Source of the DNA: Bin34 sp965219935
GTDB lineage: Bacteria; Chloroflexota; Anaerolineae; Caldilineales; Caldilineaceae
Length of the DNA stretch: 64,000 nucleotides
NCBI GenBank assembly: GCA_965219935.1
Contig: CBDCOU010000003.1
Location: 4,340,001 to 4,404,000 of the forward strand
Direction: 5' to 3'
Position numbers and translations under genes: made by a program. This document shows positions 27,536-35,021 of the stretch, in pieces (the stretch's first letter is position 1; each line of letters opens with the position of its first letter). The notes beneath the pieces were generated by a model that searched no databases, was not told the origin of the DNA, and saw only the letters and a list, made by a program, of their open reading frames with translations.

Positions 27536-27847
27536 ATGAACGACATGGTAGAGGCCAAGCTGGGCGGTTTCATCAGGGAAAAGCTGACGGAGCGCTTCAA
27601 GGACGACTTTGTATTCGATCCCATCCTGGTCCGCGAAGAAGTTGACGAGTACGGGGATCCCTATCTCCACACGTACATCGTGTATGACGGTGATGACAGC
27701 AAGTGGGATACGCGCTGGAGGTTGTCCTTGACCCGGTGGGTCTGGCCGCTGTCAATCGAACTTGGGTATGACAATGTTCCCATGCAGTCGTACATCGAGA
27801 AGTCCGACTGGCTTGAAAACCCCCATACGTTGCAGGAACACTGGTAG
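27536..27847 (+). CDS. Conserved 103-residue protein, upstream partner of HEPN-like gene (copy 1)
   Basis: Acidic protein of 103 residues containing DDFVFDPILVREEVDEYGDP, YLHTYIVYDGDDSKWD and the end YIEKSDWLENPHTLQEHW. About 70% of positions match the second copy at 33009. No catalytic motif of MNT nucleotidyltransferases (GSxxxG) is present, so it is not the usual HEPN partner. The stop codon overlaps the GTG start of the next gene by one base (TAGTG) in both copies, indicating a conserved two-gene operon. Function unknown; an antitoxin or regulator role is inferred from the arrangement only. Confidence 0.8.
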   Translation: MNDMVEAKLGGFIREKLTERFKDDFVFDPILVREEVDEYGDPYLHTYIVYDGDDSKWDTRWRLSLTRWVWPLSIELGYDNVPMQSYIEKSDWLENPHTLQEHW

Positions 27848-27952
27848 TGTCGCCGGACGATTTGCTCAACATGGCCGAGGGTCTGGCCACGGGCGCGGTC
27901 TCCCACAGGCAGGGCAGACCTCGAAGGGCCGACCTAAACCGGGCTATCAGTT

Positions 27953-29532
27953 GGGGCTTATATCGAATAGTTGACAGTCAAACCCTTGTGCCAAAATCCC
28001 TGCGAAAGAGAGAGCCCGGTGGCAACCGGGCCCTCGACCGGACACGGTGAAGGAACCACCATGACCAGTACCCCGAAGTCTACAACCGAACCATCCCCGA
28101 CGGTACACCGCACGGTGCGCGTGCGCCTGTATCCGGGCGACGCCGAGACCGGGAACCGGCTGGCGGGCACAGCGGGCGCGTGCCGGTTTGTGTTCAACCG
28201 CCTGCTGGGCGACCAAAACCGCCTGTACGCCATGTGGCGGTCGCTCCATGTGCCGGCGTTGCGCTGGCCGGAAGTCCGCGGCCGCACAACCGAATGGGGC
28301 CGGGCCAAGCGCCAGGCCATGGGGAGCGGCCCGTCCACCGCGTACTTCACGTTCAGCCAGCGGTTCAAGGCACTGTGGGACGATCCCGAACTCGCCTGGC
28401 TGCACGAGTACTCGTACAGGGTGCTGCGCAACGCCGGCAGGGACTTGGCCTTGGCGTTCAACCACTACTTCCAGTCCCAGGCCGCGTTCGCGGACCGCGG
28501 CGAGCCGATGCCGGTGCGCAAGTCGGACGGCAAGCCCATCACGCATCCGCGCTTCAAGTCGCGACACCGCGGCGAACCGTCGTTTGGCCTGCCGGACGGC
28601 GTATCCATCCGGGACGGTCGCTTGCGCGTGCCCAAGGTCGGGTTGCTGCGCCTGGGACCTTTGCGTCTGTACGCGGATTGCAAGCCCCTGACGGTGCGCG
28701 TGCGGCGGGAGACACAGGGCGCGCACCCCAAGTGGTACGCGTACATCTGCTACGAGGTGCCTGCGGACCATGCGGACGTGGTGCAACCCGCACAGGACGG
28801 CGCACTGGGGTTGGATCGCAATGTCGGACAGGCGACCGACAGCAACGGCCTCCGGCATGACATGCCGGACACGGACCGCACGGACGCGCAGATCAAACGC
28901 CTGCAACGCGAACTCAGTCGCAAGCTGGGCTGGGGCCCCCAGTCGCGCGGCCAGCGCAAGTCGAACCGGGGCCGGCGCATCAACGGCCGGCTGCAGAAAC
29001 TCCACAGGCAGCGCGCCCGCAAACGCGACGACGCCACCCACCAAACCAGTCGCAAGCTGGCGGACACGGCCCACACGGTCGTCGTTGAAGACCTGAACAC
29101 CCAAGGCATGACGGCCTCGGCCAAAGGCACGGTTGAGGAACCCGGCCAGCAGGTCGCGCAGAAGGCCGGACTGAACCGGGAGATCCTGGCGAGCGGCTGG
29201 GGCGGCCTGGAGCGCAAGCTGGCGTACAAGGCGGGCGAGCTGGTGAAGGTCGATCCGGCCTACACTTCGCAAACCTGTAGTCGGTGCGGGTTCACGCACA
29301 AGTCAAATCGGCCGTTGCAGTCGGTCTTCAGATGCGGAGCCTGCGGCTACAGTCTGAATGCCGACCACAACGCAGCCATCAACATCCTGATGCGTGCGGG
29401 ACTTCCGCACATGTCCGTTCACGGCCCGCGGGCAAGGGGCTACTGCGCGGCGAGGGGCGATCCCGTGAGGGACCCCGGCGACCCGCGAACAAGATCGGTG
29501 GTTGACGCTGTCAACTATTCGATACAAGCCCC
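27953..29532 (+). mobile_element. TnpB-only insertion element with 24-bp inverted ends (copy 1)
   Basis: The ends at 27953-27976 and 29509-29532 are inverted repeats of 24 bp with one mismatch (left end begins GGGGCTTATATCGAATAG). The element is about 1580 bp, carries only tnpB and has no Y1 or serine transposase. It sits inside the HEPN-like gene. A divergent relative with similar ends occupies the second HEPN-like locus. Inverted ends are not expected for classical IS200/IS605 elements, which use subterminal hairpins. Confidence 0.85.
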
Positions 29533-29599
29533 TGTTCCACACTCTGGCTGCGTATGGAGCCGATTTGCTTGTTGGTCGTACCAAAGACCTCAGAAGTGA
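28061..29599 (+). CDS. tnpB: TnpB (RuvC-type RNA-guided nuclease of IS605/IS1341 family)
   Basis: 512 residues from ATG 28061. The N-terminal HTH_OrfB region reads TVRVRLYPGDAETGNRLAGT and CRFVFNRLLGDQN. The RuvC triad is intact: D in ALGLDRNVGQ, E in VVVEDLNTQGM and D in LNADHNAAINI. The zinc finger CSRCG...CGACG lies between the last two. The C-terminal tail beyond about residue 480 reads through the right end into flanking HEPN-gene DNA and stops at 29599, so the natural C-terminus is probably shorter in other copies. TnpB cuts DNA guided by an RNA from the element's right end. All active-site residues are present, so it may be functional. GC-rich codon use is like its neighbours. Confidence 0.93.
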   Translation: MTSTPKSTTEPSPTVHRTVRVRLYPGDAETGNRLAGTAGACRFVFNRLLGDQNRLYAMWRSLHVPALRWPEVRGRTTEWGRAKRQAMGSGPSTAYFTFSQRFKALWDDPELAWLHEYSYRVLRNAGRDLALAFNHYFQSQAAFADRGEPMPVRKSDGKPITHPRFKSRHRGEPSFGLPDGVSIRDGRLRVPKVGLLRLGPLRLYADCKPLTVRVRRETQGAHPKWYAYICYEVPADHADVVQPAQDGALGLDRNVGQATDSNGLRHDMPDTDRTDAQIKRLQRELSRKLGWGPQSRGQRKSNRGRRINGRLQKLHRQRARKRDDATHQTSRKLADTAHTVVVEDLNTQGMTASAKGTVEEPGQQVAQKAGLNREILASGWGGLERKLAYKAGELVKVDPAYTSQTCSRCGFTHKSNRPLQSVFRCGACGYSLNADHNAAINILMRAGLPHMSVHGPRARGYCAARGDPVRDPGDPRTRSVVDAVNYSIQAPVPHSGCVWSRFACWSYQRPQK

Positions 29600-30012
29600 A
29601 CCCGCGTGGCGACAAGCCTATCGTTCTTTGGAACATGGAAAAGCGCGCAACCAGTGTCGACGCAAGGAGTACGTTGGCAAGTTTCCCAGCGAAGTAAAGG
29701 TTTACGCCACCTTGTTTGTCCACATGCAACGGTTGTGCCACTTGGCCGATTACGATCCGGATGCTTCGTTTTCCCGCTCAGAGGTACTTCGATGGATGGA
29801 TGCCAGTCGGGATGCGATTTACGATCTCCAAAGTGTTTCCGACAAGGATCTCCGTGCGTTTGCGGTGTATTTACTGCTTCCCATGAGAGAGTAGACTTGG
29901 GGCACCAATCCGGCTCCCGAAGGATGGCATGGCTGATCCGCCCTTCGGGACAGTTCCAGATTGTCGAAACGCTTGGCATCTTCCAGCCGTTTCAGTTACG
30001 TCCGAACCTCAT

Positions 30013-31278
30013 TCATCCAGTGCTTTGTTCGTCAGTAGCACGGGCCAACGGCAGCGCGGCGAACACCAATGCTGCGGCTACGAACAGCGACCCGATGTAG
30101 TAGATGGTCGCTGCAAAGCCCAACGTCTCGTAAAGGGCTCCGGCAATGATTGGAGAGAGTACTGCCATCAGGAAACCGATACAGGCCACGATACCCAGCC
30201 CTGTCGAAGCTACTTCACTGCCAACCACATCAAAGACGGCTGCGGTCAGGATGGGCTGATCGGGGTAGAGAAACAGCCCCAACAGCGCGATCATGATGGT
30301 CAGCGGCATCCCGGTATCGAAAATGGTCATGGCGAGGGCAACTAGGCAGGACCACAACAATCCGGGGACCAGCACATTCTTGCGGCCCAGCCGGTCCGAC
30401 AGGAGGCCGGCCACCGGTTTGGCGAACAATCCGACCGCAATCAACAAGCCCACATGAAAACCGCGCCCCGCCGTGCCCATCTGCAGTTCGTTGCCAAGAT
30501 ACAGGGGCAGGATCGTGACCAGCGCCACCAGCGCCATCGCGCGGAAACCCCGTACGACGGTCAATCCCCAAAGCGCCGGGGTTCGCAGAAGGCGCTTGGT
30601 GGCCTCCACGCGCTGTGAGACCGCCACCGTTGGCTGTTCCCGGGTCACCCCGATATTGCGAAAGGTCCAGATGGCCATCGCTCCCAGGAACAAGGGAATC
30701 ACGGCGTACGCGCTGATCAATTCCCGCCAGCCGAGGAACACCAGCAATGCTCCTGTGACCACGGGGCCGGCCACGTCGCCGACGCTGCCCCCAACGCCGT
30801 GTGCGGCCAGAACCGCACCCCGCCGGTGCGGGTAATGGTGGGACAGCGAAGCCGATGCCGGCAGATGCCATATGGAGTGGGAGACCGCCACCACCGCCAT
30901 GCCAATCAACAACAGCGGATACACCGGGGAGATGCCTATGATCAGGCAACCCACCGCGGCGACGCCCAGGCATGCAGCCAGGAGCTGTCCCCAGTACCGC
31001 CTGAGAATGTCAACCACCACGCCTCCGGGCAGGGCAACCAGACCGGAAGCCAGTTCCCGGGCCGACAGGATGCCCCCAACCCCCACGGAGTTGAGTTGAA
31101 ACGCCGTTTGGATTTCCGGCAACGCCACCACGAAGCTCTGAACAATCCAGTGGAACACGGTATGCCCGGTTGCCAGTCCAGGGACGATTAGCCGACCGCG
31201 GGGCGCTGATTCCTGTTGCTCAGGGGAAGATTCCATTGCGCGATGTTCCATGCCATGAACCGATAACCGATCCGCCAT
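30013..31278 (-). CDS. MFS transporter
   Basis: About 421 residues (or 407 from ATG 31236) with twelve predicted membrane helices. Features include the loop 2-3 region LPGGVVVDILRRYWGQLLA (variant of the GxxxDRxGRR motif), a second such loop AGLLSDRLGRKNVLVPGLLW between TM8 and TM9, and long Leu/Val/Ala-rich spans. It is a single-gene unit in the inner membrane, divergent from the P450 gene at 31501 (about 220-265 bp between starts). The divergent pairing may indicate that it exports or imports the P450 substrate or product, but that is only inference. Confidence 0.88.
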   Translation of the reverse strand: MADRLSVHGMEHRAMESSPEQQESAPRGRLIVPGLATGHTVFHWIVQSFVVALPEIQTAFQLNSVGVGGILSARELASGLVALPGGVVVDILRRYWGQLLAACLGVAAVGCLIIGISPVYPLLLIGMAVVAVSHSIWHLPASASLSHHYPHRRGAVLAAHGVGGSVGDVAGPVVTGALLVFLGWRELISAYAVIPLFLGAMAIWTFRNIGVTREQPTVAVSQRVEATKRLLRTPALWGLTVVRGFRAMALVALVTILPLYLGNELQMGTAGRGFHVGLLIAVGLFAKPVAGLLSDRLGRKNVLVPGLLWSCLVALAMTIFDTGMPLTIMIALLGLFLYPDQPILTAAVFDVVGSEVASTGLGIVACIGFLMAVLSPIIAGALYETLGFAATIYYIGSLFVAAALVFAALPLARATDEQSTG

Positions 31279-31500
31279 TGTGCGTCATGGCAATGCCGAC
31301 TCCGGAATCTCACCCGTTCGCCATGCCCTGCCTGTCCAAGCGGAGAAGCCTCTGGTCGAAGGAAGGGAGGCCATCTGTGTGGTTTGCTGGTTCTTGGCAT
31401 CCCATCACAAGGAATTGTGGTATCTGTATCTGCCGTCTCTGCTGTCCGGCGCGCTGTGAGGAAGTCCTGCCCCCGGCTTCCCAATCCGAACCACACTGCG

Positions 31501-32862
31501 ATGATGATGTCCCCTGAAGGCTTCAAACCCATTCCGCAGGTTGCCGGCTACCCAGTGATTGGCACGCTTGAGCCGAAGCGGTACGACCTTCTGACGCTGG
31601 TTCGCAGGCAGTACGCCCGTTTGGGACCGGTCTTCCGCATCAGTTCGTTCAACCGGACCTCGGTGGTGCTGGCCGGACCGGAGGCCAACCGGTTGATGCG
31701 TACCGAGGGACATCGCTTGTTCACGTCCGTCCCAGCCTGGATCGAGCTGAATCGGGCCTTTGGCGGTAACAATCCCGTCCTGTTGTCGATGGACCCGCCG
31801 GACCACGGCAAAATCCGCTCCGCATTGAAACCCGGGTACGCCGGTTCGGCCCTGTATCCCCGCATGGGCCAGCTTCTCGAAAGCCAGTTGCGCCTCATTC
31901 AGGCCTGGCCGATGGATACGCCCATCAGCGTCTTTCCCCATATGAAGAGGCTCGTCTGTCTTCTGCTGGGCTATTTGGCGACCAACGAGGATCCCGGCGA
32001 GGTGCTGGATGACATCGTCTTTCTTTTTGAGGCCGTGATCAAGATCCACGTGCTGCGCACCTGGCCCGGGTTTGCACGGCACCTGCCCAACTACCTTCGC
32101 TCGCGGCGCAGAGTGCTGGCAATGACCAGGCGCATCTGGGAAGAACGGTATGCAGAGGACATGCTCAATGAAGCCGGCGACTTCGTCGCGCTCGTCCGTT
32201 CCGCCCAGGCGGAGTTCCCGGAGCTGTTGACGGACAACGATGCCCGCGCTTCCATCATGGGGCCCTTCATCGCCGGCATCGACACGGTCGCCGCCGGGAT
32301 TTCCTTCCTCCTCTACAACGTGCTCAGTCGTCCCTGGTTGCAGGAGGCGGTCGTTGCCGAGGCCGACGCGGCAATGGCCGACGGTCTCCCAACGCGACAG
32401 TCGCTACGCCAAATGGATGTGACCCGTCGGGCAGCCATGGAGACGCTGCGCATGTACCCGCCCACGCCGGTACAGCCGCGTGTGGCAAAGTGCGATTTCG
32501 AGTTCCTGGGCCACCGCATTGAGGAAGGGGAACGGCTCATCATCGCCCAGTGCATGACGCACTACCTGCCCGAATTCTTTCCCGATCCCGAGTGCTTCGA
32601 CATTGACCGTTTCACTTCGGAACGACGGGAACACGCCCAGGCGGACGCCTACGCGCCCTACGGGCTTGGTGCCCACACCTGTCTGGGTGCCTCCACCGCC
32701 GACTTGCTGTTTCTCATTGTCTCGGCGGCACTCTTCCATCACTGGCAGGTCGAAATGGATCCGCCCGATTACAACCTCAAGGTGGCCATGCTACCGCTGC
32801 CGGCCCCGGATGACAGGTTCCGGATGCGCCTGACCGAGGTGCGTCACACGCCGACGACGTGA
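31501..32862 (+). CDS. Cytochrome P450 (paralogue of the one at 3719)
   Basis: About 453 residues from ATG 31501, with ATG 31507 (MSPEGFKPIPQVAGYPVIG) equally possible. I-helix AGIDTVAA, ExxR in ETLRMYP, haem loop YGLGAHTCLG with the Cys ligand. It shares long stretches with the other P450: PEANRLMRTEG, GYAGSALYPRMGQLLES, FLLYNVLSRP and CLGASTADLLFL. The two belong to one subfamily separated by 26 kb in opposite orientation. No redox partner genes are visible. Substrate unknown. Confidence 0.93.
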   Translation: MMMSPEGFKPIPQVAGYPVIGTLEPKRYDLLTLVRRQYARLGPVFRISSFNRTSVVLAGPEANRLMRTEGHRLFTSVPAWIELNRAFGGNNPVLLSMDPPDHGKIRSALKPGYAGSALYPRMGQLLESQLRLIQAWPMDTPISVFPHMKRLVCLLLGYLATNEDPGEVLDDIVFLFEAVIKIHVLRTWPGFARHLPNYLRSRRRVLAMTRRIWEERYAEDMLNEAGDFVALVRSAQAEFPELLTDNDARASIMGPFIAGIDTVAAGISFLLYNVLSRPWLQEAVVAEADAAMADGLPTRQSLRQMDVTRRAAMETLRMYPPTPVQPRVAKCDFEFLGHRIEEGERLIIAQCMTHYLPEFFPDPECFDIDRFTSERREHAQADAYAPYGLGAHTCLGASTADLLFLIVSAALFHHWQVEMDPPDYNLKVAMLPLPAPDDRFRMRLTEVRHTPTT

Positions 32863-33008
32863 GCCGAGACTATCAGATTGCCACGAGGCCCATGCGGTGC
32901 CTGCAGTTGCCGGTCATGCAGTGCCGGTGTCGGAACCTGTAATCGGCTTCTCAAGTCGGATAATACGATTGGCTGGCAGGCTGGACGGGTGCTGAAGGAG
33001 CGATAAGG

Positions 33009-33320
33009 ATGGCTGACGAGATCCAGGAGAAGCTCGGAGGGTTCGTCAAGGAAAAGCTGGAGGAACGTTTCCGGGACGCCTTCGTGTTCGACCCCATTCT
33101 GGTGCGTGAGGAAATTGACGAGTACGGGGATCCCTACCTGCACACCTACATTGTCTATGACGGTGATGACAGCGAGTGGGATTCGTCTTGGATGGCAGGT
33201 TTGACCGAACGGATCTTGCCTGTTTCGATCGCACTTGGATTTCCGAGTATTCCCATGCAGTCATATATTGAAAAATCAGACTGGCTGGAGAATCCGCACA
33301 CCCTTCAAGAGGGTTGGTAG
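33009..33320 (+). CDS. Conserved 103-residue protein, upstream partner of HEPN-like gene (copy 2)
   Basis: 103 residues, collinear with the protein at 27536: DAFVFDPILVREEIDEYGDP, YLHTYIVYDGDDSEWD and YIEKSDWLENPHTLQEGW. The start ATG 33009 follows AAGGAGCGATAAGG. Its stop overlaps the following GTG (TAGTG) exactly as in copy 1. It remains intact although the downstream partner gene is destroyed, as in copy 1. Differences cluster at the N-terminus and around the segment after WD (about 60-75), which may be the partner-specific surface. Confidence 0.8.
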   Translation: MADEIQEKLGGFVKEKLEERFRDAFVFDPILVREEIDEYGDPYLHTYIVYDGDDSEWDSSWMAGLTERILPVSIALGFPSIPMQSYIEKSDWLENPHTLQEGW

Positions 33321-33362
33321 TGTCGCCCGAGGACTTGCTCAATATGGCCGAGGGTTTGGCTA

Positions 33363-34194
33363 GGGACTTATATCGAATAGTTGACATGCACCCATCGATA
33401 TCAGGTCCGGACCGTCAGGTTCCGGACCTTGCAGGCGGGGACGGACCCCGTCTGCCTTGTTCACGGGTCTTCGGGGTTGGCTCAATGCCAAACGCCCCTC
33501 GCCGTGCAGAAGCCCCTGTCCCACGGGCCTGTCGGATCAGGGGGAAGCCCCTGTCCCGAATGTTGACGGCGGCGTTGCGGTCTGCATTGGCAGTGTGTCC
33601 GCAGGCCGTGCACTTGAAGATTGCCTGTGTCTTGCGGTTCTCCTTGTTGACATGTCCACACTGAGCACAGGTTTGCGACGTGTAGGCCGGGTCCACCTTC
33701 ACCACCAGCCCGGCCTTGTACTCCAGGTTGCGTTCCAGGCGCCCCCAGCCGGAGGCCAGGATCTCCCGATTGAGTCCGGACTTGGCCTTGACGTTCGTGC
33801 CGGGCTGCGCGACCGTGCCCTTGGCACTCCGCGTCATGGCCTGGGTGTCCAGATTCTCAAGCACCACGGCTTCCGCCGTGTCCGCCAGCTTGCGGCTGTG
33901 CTGGTGGGCGGCGTTCGCGCGCCGGCGCTTCTTCTTGCGGTGCAGTTTCTGCAGCTGGCCGCATATGCGCCGCCCCCGCTTGGACAGCGGCTTCCCGGAC
34001 TGCCGGGAGCGTTCCCGGGCCTTGGCCGCCTGACGCTGCTTGCGCTTGATGTTGCCATCCGCATTGCCAGGTTGCCTGTTGCCGCCGGAGGAAGGCGGGC
34101 CATGTCGAATATGTGTACGGGTTACCTTGCTTTACCACACAGGCACTCCACTCTGCGGCTTGTGCCCCGTTGTCAACTTATGGTTATAAGCCCC
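33363..34194 (-). mobile_element. Truncated TnpB element in the second HEPN-like gene (copy 2)
   Basis: The left end 33363-33386 (GGGACTTATATCGAATAG...) is nearly identical to the left end of copy 1. The right end 34171-34194 starts TGTCAACT and ends AAGCCCC, with about five mismatches to a perfect inverted repeat. It is about 830 bp, with a partial tnpB on the minus strand, so the element lies in the opposite orientation to copy 1 relative to the host gene. Confidence 0.75.
33415..34089 (-). pseudogene. 5'-truncated tnpB
   Basis: The open frame encodes NIKRKQRQAAKARERSRQSG, LQKLHRKKKRRRANAAHQHS, VVLENLDTQAMTRS (RuvC Glu), the zinc finger CAQCGHVNKENRK...CTACG and NADRNAAVNI (RuvC Asp). The first RuvC Asp and the whole N-terminal half, about 280 residues, are missing, so it cannot be catalytically active. 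It is clearly related to the intact TnpB at 28061 but with diverged linker regions. Its right-end RNA could still be transcribed. Confidence 0.85.
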
Positions 34195-34619
34195 TTTGGC
34201 TACGGGAGCGGTTTCTCACAGGCGTGGCAGGCCGCGGAGAGCAGACCCGGGCAGTCAGTTCGATCTACTACGCCCTGTTTGTTTGGCTGCTTGTGGCCCG
34301 TACCAAAGGTTCGCGCCGTGAAACCGCTTGGCGACAGACCTAGCAGGCCTTGGAGTACGGGAGGTTGCGGTGGCAATGTTCCCACACTGGAAACATTGCC
34401 GAATTCCCCTATGAAGTCAGAAAATTTGCATTCTTGATTGTTCAGATGCAGCGAGCGCGCCATCTTGCTGACTACGATCCGAATGCCTCGTTTTCCCGTT
34501 CCAGTGTGCTGGATTGGGTGGATGTTTGCCGAGTCACCATCGCGGATTTCGATCGTGTGGGCGTGCAGGAGTGCCGGGCCTTTGCCGTCTACGTGCTCCT
34601 TCCGATGAGGAAGGCGTAA

Positions 34620-35021
34620 TCGAGTTTGGATTTGGCACCAGGACTGTGGGGATCGATTTTCCCTGACAACAGTGTGGTTCCGGCGCGGTGCAGCGCGCCC
34701 GGCGTGCCAGTTGAACACCGATGTGGCTGAAGCATTGGTTCGGTCCATCCCTGTTGTGTCTTGCCAGCCCGGTCGCTGGTCGCCGAAGCCCTTGGTGCAT
34801 GGGGTGTGACATGCCAGAGACACCGCTGATCAGATGACCTGCGGAGAGTCCTTGGGGGTTGCAGTTTGGATTCCAAACCCGAGTCTTGCCCCGTCAACAG
34901 TTGTTGCCAGACCAAGCTGGTTGTTTGTGGAAACAAATGGGACAAAGCCGACGCAAGATCCTCTACAGTGGTACCACGAACTGCCAATCGGCCGCACTCA
35001 TCAGTATGGAGTAAACCCATC
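34620..35021. other. Intergenic stretch
   Basis: No gene is visible between the HEPN-like remnant and the M16 peptidase start. In-frame codons upstream of the GTG at 35022 extend to 34866 but lack a signal-peptide-like character, so they are probably leader rather than protein. Confidence 0.5.

Larger units (their letters stand above)
27847..29894 (+). pseudogene. HEPN/UPF0332-like gene interrupted by a TnpB element (copy 1)
   Basis: The 5' part (27847-27952) encodes VSPDDLLNMAEGLATG followed by RRADLNRAIS. The 3' part (from about 29532) continues LFHTLAAYGADLLVGRTKDL, then YATLFVHMQRLCHLADYDPD and YLLLPMRE, ending at 29894. Joined, they give a protein of about 155-160 residues with the start and the 'L-R-x-x-A-D-Y-D-P' type motif of UPF0332/HEPN proteins. 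About five codons (expected TAYYA) are missing at the joint, so excision would not restore the frame exactly. HEPN domains of this type are commonly RNase-like toxins. Family assignment is from motif resemblance. Confidence 0.7.
33320..34619 (+). pseudogene. HEPN/UPF0332-like gene interrupted by a TnpB element and further decayed (copy 2)
   Basis: The 5' piece (33320-33362) encodes VSPEDLLNMAEGLA. The 3' piece after the element (34195-34619) encodes QTRAVSSIYYALFVWLLVAR, then after a stop (TAG at about 34341) VRKFAFLIVQMQRARHLADY, SRSSVLDWVDVCRVTIADFD and AVYVLLPMRKA. The element is inserted some 25 codons earlier than in copy 1, so the two insertions are independent events. The in-frame stop shows that the gene is dead even apart from the insertion. 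Confidence 0.72.

Noticed and set aside
27947..29299. A 450-codon minus-strand open frame inside the TnpB element
   Set aside because: It mirrors tnpB, whose catalytic motifs and zinc finger are on the plus strand; the antisense frame resembles no transposase.
27953..29532. A complete IS605-type transposon with TnpA
   Set aside because: No Y1 (HUH) or serine transposase gene is found inside or next to the element; only tnpB is present.
34620..35021. Extension of the M16 peptidase to an upstream ATG at 34866
   Set aside because: The extra 52 codons would bury the signal peptide and lipobox; GTG 35022 gives a proper lipoprotein start.
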